DNA of 64,000 nucleotides, from assembly GCA_903859205.1 (NCBI GenBank), contig CAIOLM010000034.1, positions 1 to 64,000 on the forward strand, given 5' to 3'. The notes beneath the pieces were generated by a model. That model was not told the DNA's origin. It did no database searches and saw nothing but the letters and a program-made list of their open reading frames with translations. Below are positions 51,097 through 58,241 of this stretch, in pieces (position 1 is the first letter of the stretch; each line of letters begins with the position of its first letter). The translations under genes were made by a program, and so were the position numbers. The DNA is from an uncultured Microbacteriaceae bacterium (lineage in GTDB: Bacteria > Actinomycetota > Actinomycetes > Actinomycetales > Microbacteriaceae).

Positions 51097-52308
51097 GTGA
51101 AAAAGAAAATGCTGGTCGCTGCTGCCGTTGTTGCAGCTGCAGGCCTCGTGCTGTCGGGTTGTTCCGCCAGCGGCGGAGCCGGCGATGACATTGTTATCGG
51201 AGCCTCGGTTCCGCTGACGGGCCCACTGGGCACCATGGGCACCCCCGTATCGATGGGCTACCAAGCCGCTGTTGACGAGATTAACGCTGCTGGTGGAGTC
51301 GACTTCGGTGGCGCCAAGCACAAGATCAAGCTCGTTATCCAGGACAACGCTTCTGACCCCGCCAAGGCTTCTTCCCAGGCTAAGTCGCTTGTTCTCGACA
51401 GCAAGGCTGTCGCACTTCTCGGTCCGGTTACCCCGCCCCTCAGCATTCCTGAGGCAACGGTTGCCGACCAGCTGAAGGTGCCCTTCCTAACGTCGATTAC
51501 CCCCATCCGTGCATTCGGTGGGGCTAACCCCAACTGGAACTACGCATGGGACGTCTTCTTTGACGAGCTCCAGATGACCCAGACCCAGTTCCAGGCATCG
51601 GACCTCATCAACACCAACAAGAAGGTCGTTCTCTTCACTGACACCGAAGAAGACGGTGTTGTCATGGGCAAGCTGTGGGAAGCGAACGCTCCCAAGCTTG
51701 GCTACACGATCGTTGGTCGCGAGACCTTCGCAGTCGACAACGCCAACTTCTCCAGCCAGGTTGCTGCAGCCAAGAAGTCAGGCGCAGACATCGTCATCGC
51801 TCAGGTCATCCCGCCGGAGGCTATCGGCATCCTGAAGGAAATGAAGGCCCAGGGTTACGACCCCAAGGCAATCTTCATGGAGAAGGGTGGAAACACCGGT
51901 AACTTCGTCAAGATCACCGGCGGCCTCGGCCTCGGTGTCATGGCTGCTAACTGGTTCGCCGAAGGCATGGGTCTTGCGCGTGAGAAGGAGTTCATCGACA
52001 AGTACGCCGCCAAGATTGGTGGCATCAACTCTGACCTTGGAATCCTCGTTTGCGGTTACTCGATTGCTAACGTTCTCGCCGACGCCATCAAAGTTGCTGG
52101 TGGAACCGATCCTGCCAAGCTCAGCGCGGCAATTGGCAAGACCAACGGCGACTACGCAATCGGTCACATCCAGTTCACCGAGGGTCACGCAGCCCCGCTC
52201 AAGGTCATTCAGACCCAGTGGGACTCGAACAACAACCAGGTGATGGTGCTCAACCTCGAGGGTAAGGCTGCTACGCCGATTGTTACCCCTGAGGCCGGAC
52301 TCAAGTAG
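51097..52308 (+). CDS. Importer 2 substrate-binding lipoprotein (LivJ/K type)
   Basis: A 403-residue lipoprotein: lipobox VLSGCSAS (Cys about 22), mature start DDIVIGASVPLTGPLGTMGTPVSMGYQAAVDEINAAGG, which is the type I receptor opening. It differs in sequence from the importer 1 receptor, so the ligands probably differ. GTG 51097 is preceded by AAAGGAG. It follows the ATPase fusion by 42 bases. Confidence 0.93.
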   Translation: MKKKMLVAAAVVAAAGLVLSGCSASGGAGDDIVIGASVPLTGPLGTMGTPVSMGYQAAVDEINAAGGVDFGGAKHKIKLVIQDNASDPAKASSQAKSLVLDSKAVALLGPVTPPLSIPEATVADQLKVPFLTSITPIRAFGGANPNWNYAWDVFFDELQMTQTQFQASDLINTNKKVVLFTDTEEDGVVMGKLWEANAPKLGYTIVGRETFAVDNANFSSQVAAAKKSGADIVIAQVIPPEAIGILKEMKAQGYDPKAIFMEKGGNTGNFVKITGGLGLGVMAANWFAEGMGLAREKEFIDKYAAKIGGINSDLGILVCGYSIANVLADAIKVAGGTDPAKLSAAIGKTNGDYAIGHIQFTEGHAAPLKVIQTQWDSNNNQVMVLNLEGKAATPIVTPEAGLK

Positions 52309-52342
52309 TCCGTAACCAGTAATCGACAGTGAGGTACGTGTC

Positions 52343-53215
52343 ATGGAATTTGTAAACAACGCAGTGTCGGGTTTGCTGCTCGGCGGTCTTTATGCCGTCG
52401 CAGCGCTCGGGCTCTCACTCGTCTTCGGGACGATGAAGCTCGTGAACCTGGCACACGGACAGTTGCTTATTCTCGGCGCGTACCTCACTGCGATGCTGAT
52501 TGGTTTGTTCGGTGGCGGTGACCCACTCCTGGTGGGCGTCGCTGCCGCAGTTCTTCTTGCAGTCGTGGTCTACCCGCTGCAGCGCTACATCATTACTCCG
52601 GTCATGGCTCAGGGCGAAGAGCCGCCGATGACTGTGACATTCGGTATCAGTGTTGTTATCACCACACTTCTGATCATTGTTTTCACGTCGAGCCCGCTTC
52701 CCACCTGGGCTGTCGAATATGCAACAACGCAGTGGGACCTCTTCGGAATTCGAATTCGCCTCATTTACCTCATCGCCACTGTCATCGCGCTGGTCTTCAT
52801 CCTCGCGCTGATGTGGCTGCTCAAGCGCACCGCGTTCGGCCGCCAAGTTCGGGCAGCCTCGATTGATGCTGAAGCGGCTGGCCTCGTCGGTATTGACGTC
52901 AAGAAGACCTACGCCCGCGTGATGTCGATGTCTGCTTTCGTTGCCGCTATCGCCGGTGTGCTCATCGCGCTCTCGTTCTCGGTCGCACCGACAACCGGTA
53001 CTGGATGGCTGCTTCGCGCCTTTACCGTGGTCGTTATTGGAGGCCTCGGATCTCTTCCCGGCACTCTCTTCGGCGGATTCATCGTCGGACTCGTCGAGGC
53101 CGCTGGGGCCGCATGGGTCGGCCCGCAGTACCGTGACGTCATCGTCTTCGGAGTCCTCGTAGTCATTCTGTTGGTCCGCCCGAACGGGCTCTTTACGAAG
53201 GTGGCCAAAGCGTGA
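52343..53215 (+). CDS. Importer 2 permease (LivH type)
   Basis: A 290-residue permease with about eight helices: NAVSGLLLGGLYAVAALGLSLVFGTMKLVNLAHG, KRTAFGRQVRAASIDAEAAGLVGIDV (coupling loop), and RAFTVVVIGGLGSLPGTLFGGFIVGLVEA, all typical of LivH. It overlaps the LivM gene by 4 bases (GTGA). Confidence 0.94.
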   Translation: MEFVNNAVSGLLLGGLYAVAALGLSLVFGTMKLVNLAHGQLLILGAYLTAMLIGLFGGGDPLLVGVAAAVLLAVVVYPLQRYIITPVMAQGEEPPMTVTFGISVVITTLLIIVFTSSPLPTWAVEYATTQWDLFGIRIRLIYLIATVIALVFILALMWLLKRTAFGRQVRAASIDAEAAGLVGIDVKKTYARVMSMSAFVAAIAGVLIALSFSVAPTTGTGWLLRAFTVVVIGGLGSLPGTLFGGFIVGLVEAAGAAWVGPQYRDVIVFGVLVVILLVRPNGLFTKVAKA

Positions 53216-54168
53216 GTACTCGGCTGAAGTCCCTCCTGTCGTACGGCATCCCCGTCGTCATCGCAGTAGTTCTGTATGTCACCGCCCAAAGCGTAGATCG
53301 CGCGATGGCGAACGACTTCACGGGGCTATTCCTGCTGATGACCCTGGCTATGGCGTGGAACCTCGTTGGCGGCTTCGGCGGTCAGTTTTCTCTGGGCCAC
53401 TCCATCTTCGTAGGCGTCGGAAGCTACGCCACGGCCGTCATTTTGACCACGCTGGGCTGGCCTCTGATCCCGACCGTTCTTGCCGCAGCCGTCATGTCGG
53501 CCCTCATTGGGCTGCTCCTGGCATACCCGCTGCTGCGTCTTCGCGGACCGTACCTCGCTGTGGGAAGTTTGGGCATGGCCGTTGCCTCGTACGGCTGGAT
53601 GATCAACTGGAACTTCACCAAGGCGTCACAGGCATACGCCATTCCGGTCTCAGGCCAGATTAGCCTGCAGGAGACCTACCAGTACGCCACGATTTTGCTT
53701 CTCATCGCAGTCGTCTCGATCGTCGCTCTGGTTCGTTCTCCCCTCGGCCTTCGCCTTGTTGCCCTTCGCGACAACGAAGCCGGTGCGGCGAGCATTGGCG
53801 TGAAGCGCGTTCGCACGCTTCTTCCGGTGTGGGCTCTTAGCGGACTGCTCACTGGTGCGATGGGTGCCGTCTATGCCTTGCAGAGCGGCAGCCTGACAGT
53901 GGATGCGACCTTCAACATTCAGTTCAGCCTCGATGCCGCGATCGTCTGTGTCATCGGTGGCCTGGGAACACTCTCGGGTCCGGTCATCGGCTCGATCATC
54001 ATTTACTACCTGCGCAAGTACGCAGCAGACTTCGCTAATTACGCACTTCTCATTGAGGCCGTGGTCTTGGTCATTGTTGTTCGATTCTTCCCCTCGGGTC
54101 TTGTTGGCCTTGCCACCAAGGGATACCGATCCATCACCTCTCGCCGCACTGACGCGTCCAAGAAATAG
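53212..54168 (+). CDS. Importer 2 permease (LivM type)
   Basis: A 318-residue permease with about nine helices and the LivM patterns LAMAWNLVGGFGGQFSLGHSIFVGVGSYA, LRLVALRDNEAGAASIGVKR and VCVIGGLGTLSGPVIGS. It completes importer 2: double ATPase, receptor, LivH, LivM. The enoyl-CoA hydratase gene starts 9 bases later, tying transport to catabolism. Confidence 0.94.
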   Translation: MSTRLKSLLSYGIPVVIAVVLYVTAQSVDRAMANDFTGLFLLMTLAMAWNLVGGFGGQFSLGHSIFVGVGSYATAVILTTLGWPLIPTVLAAAVMSALIGLLLAYPLLRLRGPYLAVGSLGMAVASYGWMINWNFTKASQAYAIPVSGQISLQETYQYATILLLIAVVSIVALVRSPLGLRLVALRDNEAGAASIGVKRVRTLLPVWALSGLLTGAMGAVYALQSGSLTVDATFNIQFSLDAAIVCVIGGLGTLSGPVIGSIIIYYLRKYAADFANYALLIEAVVLVIVVRFFPSGLVGLATKGYRSITSRRTDASKK

Positions 54169-54176
54169 AGGCGCCC

Positions 54177-54857
54177 GTGGACAATCTCGACGAGTCGGGC
54201 ATCCTCACCATTTTTATTGATGGACCCGAACGCAACCTGCTGAATCCGGGGGTCATGCGCGGGCTGCTTGCAGAGCTCAAGGCCGCGGATGTGAACCCCG
54301 AGGTCAAGGCAATCTTGCTAACCGGCAAGGGCGCCGCATTCTGTGGCGGTCTCGACCTGGCGGCCATTCGAGCCGGGGGAGACCCGGTGGAGTTTGCCGC
54401 CTGTCTGGCCGAGCTTTTGAAAGAGTTTCCGCGCCTGCGCAAGCCGGTGGCCGCAGCTGTCAACGGCGATGCCGTTGCCTCGGGCGGTTCAATCGTCGCC
54501 GCGGTTGACTATGCGGTGAGCCTCGACTCGGCCAAGATAGGCAGCTACGAAGTGTCGGTCGGTGTTTGGCCCATGGTTGCCCAGGTGCCGTTGATTCACC
54601 GCATCGGTGCTCGTGCCGCAATGGAGAACGTTGGCAGTGGGAATCCGTTGACTGCAGACCGAGCATTTGAAATCGGTCTGGTCAACGCTGTCACCGACAG
54701 TGCTAACCTCATCTCGATCACCAAGTCGTGGCTAAACGACGCGACCCGCGCTGGCGCTGCAGCTCACGGTCGTGTTTCTTATTACGAGCTCGCCGCGATG
54801 TCATACGACGAGGCTCTCGATGCGGCGCTGGAAAAATTCGCCGCCCAATTTAGGTAG
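54177..54857 (+). CDS. Enoyl-CoA hydratase/isomerase (crotonase) family protein
   Basis: A 226-residue crotonase-fold protein, shorter than the usual 255-270. Oxyanion-hole segments GKGAAFCGGLDLAAI and NGDAVASGGSIVAAVDYAVS are present. I cannot point to the catalytic Glu pair, so it may catalyse a different crotonase-type reaction (such as ring cleavage or hydrolysis). GTG 54177 is 9 bases after the LivM stop. The next gene follows within a few bases, so it belongs to the importer 2 operon. Confidence 0.82.
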   Translation: MDNLDESGILTIFIDGPERNLLNPGVMRGLLAELKAADVNPEVKAILLTGKGAAFCGGLDLAAIRAGGDPVEFAACLAELLKEFPRLRKPVAAAVNGDAVASGGSIVAAVDYAVSLDSAKIGSYEVSVGVWPMVAQVPLIHRIGARAAMENVGSGNPLTADRAFEIGLVNAVTDSANLISITKSWLNDATRAGAAAHGRVSYYELAAMSYDEALDAALEKFAAQFR

Positions 54858-54863
54858 GTGAAC

Positions 54864-55445
54864 ATGGCACTCATTCGACTCGCAGAGCTCGATGAACTTG
54901 AAGGCACTCCGCGTGAGGTAGCCGAATCAGGTCAGGCTCAGTACGGTCACCTTCTTAACACGTGGCGGGCCATCATGAACAAGCCCGACCTCTTTGGCGC
55001 CTACCTTCCGTTCCTGCGCCAGGTCGCCGGCCCCGGCGTTCTCGACGTGAAGATTAAAGATTTGTCGGCCCTCTATGTAGGGTTCTTGAACCACTGCCGC
55101 TACACCGCTAGTCACCGATCCACCTCCGGGCTGAAGAATGGTGTCACTGCCGAGCAGATGATCGCTGCTGTTGCCGGTGACTGGGGCGATTTTGATGAGC
55201 GCACGCAAGCTGCGTTGGAGTTCACTCGGGAGCTCACGCTGAATCCGCAAACCGTGACATACGATGATGCCCCACAGGCGGTCTCGTCTGCGACCCTCGC
55301 CGCGCTCAAGAACGAGTTCAGTGATGTTGAGATTCTCGAACTATCCATGTCTGTCTCTGTGTGGAATGCCCTTTCGCGGTTTCACCGAGTGATGGGCTTC
55401 GACCTAGATATGCCCGAAGCACCCGAAGGAGTAAACCCGAAATGA
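54864..55445 (+). CDS. Carboxymuconolactone decarboxylase / AhpD-like protein
   Basis: A 193-residue helical protein of the CMD superfamily. LSALYVGFLNHCRYTASHRSTSG corresponds to the family core where AhpD has CxxC and a downstream His; only the first Cys is kept, as in many lactone- or hydratase-type members. The activity is not fixed by the motif. ATG 54864 (GGTAGG upstream) is preferred to GTG 54858. The stop overlaps the next start as ATGA. Confidence 0.8.
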   Translation: MALIRLAELDELEGTPREVAESGQAQYGHLLNTWRAIMNKPDLFGAYLPFLRQVAGPGVLDVKIKDLSALYVGFLNHCRYTASHRSTSGLKNGVTAEQMIAAVAGDWGDFDERTQAALEFTRELTLNPQTVTYDDAPQAVSSATLAALKNEFSDVEILELSMSVSVWNALSRFHRVMGFDLDMPEAPEGVNPK

Positions 55446-56830
55446 GCACTGCAACCCGCGGCACGATGGGCGTTGACTGGGAACAGCGCGTCGACTTTGA
55501 CCGACTCCGTGAGGAGCGCCTTGCCAAGCTCCGTGCACAACTCGAGAAGTCTGACCTGGGGGCACTGCTCGCCTTTGACTTTGGCAACATCCGCTATATG
55601 ACTGGCACCCACATCGGCACCTGGGCGATGGACAAGCTAATTCGTTTCGCTTTGATTACCCGCAACAGCGACCCCATCATCTGGGATTTCGGGTCTGCCG
55701 CCAAGCACCACACCCTTCTTGCTCCCTGGCTGGGCAAGACCCACATGCACGCCGACGCTGATCCGCACGCTCCTCACCATGATGCAGTGAAGCCTCGAGC
55801 AGAGCACGGCTCGCGCGCTGGTATCTCGACTCTTCGTGGAGCTTTCCCGCCCGATGCTGGAATCGCCGAAGGCGTCGCTGCGAAGATCAAGCGTGAGCTC
55901 GAGAAGTTTGGCGTGGCTAACGAGCCTCTCGGTGTTGACGTACTTGAGCTGCCCATCCTGTTTGCTCTTCAAGCTGAGGGAATCGAGGTTGTCGACGGCC
56001 AGCAGACGTTCCTCGAAGCTCGTCGCATCAAGACGGGCGATGAAATCACTCTTCTCACTACCGCCGCGTCGATGGTGGATGCGGCCTACGAGAACCTCTA
56101 CGAGTTCCTCAAGCCCGGCGTGAGAGAGAACGAGACAGTGGGTCTCGTGGCAAAGACGCTCTACGACCTGGGGTCAGAGTACGTCGAGGGTGTCAACGCG
56201 ATCTCGGGTGAGCGTTGCTCGCCGCACCCGCACGTTTTCTCGGACCGACTGATTCGCCCGGGCGACCCCGCGTTTTTTGACATCCTGCACAGCTTCAACG
56301 GATACCGCACCTGCTACTACCGCACATTTGCTGTTGGCTCTGCGAGCCCGGCTCAGGTCGACGCTTATAAGCGTGCCCGTGAATACATGGACCTGGCAAT
56401 CGCCCTCGTCAAGCCTGGTGCAACGACCGCAGACATCTGTGCCGTGTGGCCCAGTGCTCAAGAGTTCGGATTCCCCGACGAAGAGGCAGCGTTCGCACTG
56501 CAGTACGGACACGGCGTTGGTCTTTCAATCTGGGAAAAGCCAATCTTCTCTCGTCTGACCTCGTTCGATCACCCCGAGACCCTCGAGGAGGGAATGGTAT
56601 TCGCACTTGAGACCTACTGGCCCTCGGCCGATGGCATCGGTGCTGCGCGCATCGAGGAGGAGGTTATCGTGACCGCAACCGGGTGTGAGGTGATTACCAA
56701 GTTTCCTGCGGAGACGCTCATGGTCGCAGGCGGCCAGCGGTACTACTCGGTGGGCGGGCCACTGTCGAACATCCGTGATTCGCAGTCACACCTCAATACC
56801 CCCGAAGGGCGCGGCGAGGTCACCGCATAG
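55442..56830 (+). CDS. M24 (pita-bread) metallopeptidase-fold protein
   Basis: A 462-residue protein of the creatinase/prolidase/DddP fold. The N-terminal domain (about 25-185) includes DLGALLAFDFGNIRYMTG. In the C-terminal domain the metal ligands look like this: Asp in FFDILHSFNGYRT is present; the second Asp, expected in the GYxxDxxRTF segment, is Cys (GYRTCYYRTF); His in YGHGVGLSIWEKP, Glu in EGMVFALETYW and Glu in RIEEEVIV are present. The changed ligand suggests altered metal binding or non-peptidase chemistry; DddP shows that this fold can act as a lyase. The frame opens at 55361, but ATG 55442 after AAGGAG is the start. It ends the importer 2 operon. Confidence 0.85.
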   Translation: MSTATRGTMGVDWEQRVDFDRLREERLAKLRAQLEKSDLGALLAFDFGNIRYMTGTHIGTWAMDKLIRFALITRNSDPIIWDFGSAAKHHTLLAPWLGKTHMHADADPHAPHHDAVKPRAEHGSRAGISTLRGAFPPDAGIAEGVAAKIKRELEKFGVANEPLGVDVLELPILFALQAEGIEVVDGQQTFLEARRIKTGDEITLLTTAASMVDAAYENLYEFLKPGVRENETVGLVAKTLYDLGSEYVEGVNAISGERCSPHPHVFSDRLIRPGDPAFFDILHSFNGYRTCYYRTFAVGSASPAQVDAYKRAREYMDLAIALVKPGATTADICAVWPSAQEFGFPDEEAAFALQYGHGVGLSIWEKPIFSRLTSFDHPETLEEGMVFALETYWPSADGIGAARIEEEVIVTATGCEVITKFPAETLMVAGGQRYYSVGGPLSNIRDSQSHLNTPEGRGEVTA

Positions 56831-56839
56831 GCGACCTCA

Positions 56840-57505
56840 CTAGTGCGCTGGAGGGACCTCGAATACCTCGGGGTGTTTCTCAAGTTCACGACGAGTGCGC
56901 TGGATGTGCCCGGTGAGTGTGCGCTCGGCGTCTTCGGCATCGCCGCGGGTAATTGCATCAACAAGGAGCCGGTGTTCGAGGTGAGTGACATCGAGGCTTG
57001 TTCCTCGCACCATCTCTGAGTAGGCGCGGCGGTAGTGCTGAGTCGTGTTCCACAGGCGGTGGATGATTTCTGCCAGCGTTCCGTTGGGGGCAGCCGAGTA
57101 GGCGAGCAGGTGAAACTCGCGGTCAAGTTTCATAAACGCGGCGACATCCGTGCCGGACTCCATTGCAGCGGTGAGTTCGCCTAGTCGTTCGACCTCTTCG
57201 GGGGTGAGATGAGCCATGCTCTCTCGCAAGAGCAGGGGCTCGATGCGCTCGCGAATCAAGTACTGCTCGATGCATTCGGCCTGGGACAGACTCGACACCC
57301 ACGCGCCCGTATTCGACACCATTGTCACAAGACCGTCGGTGACCAGGATGCGCAAGGCCTCACGCACCGGAATGCGACTTGCCCCAAACTCCTCGGCCAG
57401 CTCCTCCTGGCGAATGCGTTCACCTGGTGCCATGGCACCGGACAAGATCTGCTCGCGCAAGGCGTCAGCAATGCGAGTGCTGACGACGGTGGTGGGGGCT
57501 TCCAT
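56840..57505 (-). CDS. GntR-family regulator (FCD subfamily)
   Basis: A 221-residue protein with a winged HTH (LREQILSGAMAPGERIRQEELAEEFGASRIPVREALRIL) and an FCD ligand domain. The domain keeps the usual metal residues: Asp and His in KLDREFHLLAY, His in THLEHRLLVDAI, His in LTGHIQRTR. FCD regulators typically sense organic acids of the pathway they control. The frame reaches 57676, but ATG 57505 is preferred. It is convergent with the M24 gene and lies after the VOC gene in the same direction. Confidence 0.9.
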   Translation of the reverse strand: MEAPTTVVSTRIADALREQILSGAMAPGERIRQEELAEEFGASRIPVREALRILVTDGLVTMVSNTGAWVSSLSQAECIEQYLIRERIEPLLLRESMAHLTPEEVERLGELTAAMESGTDVAAFMKLDREFHLLAYSAAPNGTLAEIIHRLWNTTQHYRRAYSEMVRGTSLDVTHLEHRLLVDAITRGDAEDAERTLTGHIQRTRRELEKHPEVFEVPPAH

Positions 57506-57555
57506 AGAAACGCGTTTCGGTGAGGAGGGTGGACTCGGGTGGGGGCCGACGAAAA

Positions 57556-58083
57556 CTACTGCGCGGGGTTGGCCGGGTGCCACAAGATTACCGGCGCATC
57601 CGACTCGTACGCCTTTCCGGCCGGGTAGCTGACCAGTTCGAACTGCATTCCCCACGGGCTCAGGAAGTACACCCAACGCTGACCAGCAGACGCCGCCGAG
57701 CTGGCTGTGGGTTCGCCCAAGATCTGAATTCCATGGCTACGCAGGTGCTCAACCGCGGTGTCGAGGTCGTCGACGTAGAACGCGATGTGGTGACCGCCAA
57801 CATCGCTGTTGCGCGGGGGAGTTGAGTTTTGACCGGGTGATTCGTATTCAAAAACCTCGAAGTTCGGCCCGAAGTGGCAACGGTAGAAGCGCAGCCGACG
57901 AATGACGCTTCGCGGGTCGACATTGAGGTGTTCGGCGAACCAGTTGTCTTCGCGAATCCAGGGGCCAAGCTCGTACACGAACTCGCAGCCGATGATGTTG
58001 ACGAAAAAGTCGTGTGCCTGTTCCATGTCGGGCACGGTGAAACCAATGTGCTCGGCTCCGCGAAGTCCCGGGATGCCACTCAT
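57556..58083 (-). CDS. VOC-superfamily enzyme (glyoxalase/extradiol dioxygenase fold)
   Basis: A 175-residue protein with the two VOC modules. The metal ligands are visible: His in RGAEHIGFTVPD, His in GGHHIAFYVDD and Glu in GMQFELVSYP. A Tyr-rich middle (RRLRFYRCHFGPNFEVFEYES) is typical for small-molecule VOC enzymes. Epimerase, lyase or dioxygenase activity is possible. ATG 58083 after AGGG gives the expected length; the longer frame (58185) runs into the divergent promoter. It is divergent from the E1 gene. Confidence 0.85.
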   Translation of the reverse strand: MSGIPGLRGAEHIGFTVPDMEQAHDFFVNIIGCEFVYELGPWIREDNWFAEHLNVDPRSVIRRLRFYRCHFGPNFEVFEYESPGQNSTPPRNSDVGGHHIAFYVDDLDTAVEHLRSHGIQILGEPTASSAASAGQRWVYFLSPWGMQFELVSYPAGKAYESDAPVILWHPANPAQ

Positions 58084-58114
58084 GTGTGCCCTGCTTTCGT
58101 CTGAGGTGAACTCT

Positions 58115-58184
58115 TGTATCCATATTAAGTCATTTTCGGGAAATTGCGCCATAAATTCTCTAAATTTAGTTGCGATTGGATACA
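58115..58184. promoter_or_regulatory. Paired TGTATCCA/TGGATACA sites between VOC and E1 genes
   Basis: TGTATCCA (58115-58122) and its exact inverse TGGATACA (58177-58184) sit 54 bases apart in the divergent promoter. The right one lies in the spacer of a possible E1 promoter (TTGCGA 58170-58175, TACCCT 58194-58199). Sites of this kind suit a dimeric GntR/FCD repressor, and such a gene is next to the VOC gene. Confidence 0.45.
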
Positions 58185-58241
58185 TTTTGCGTCTACCCTA
58201 GAGGAATGCGCCTACGCCGCAGTGACAAAGGAGTACACACC

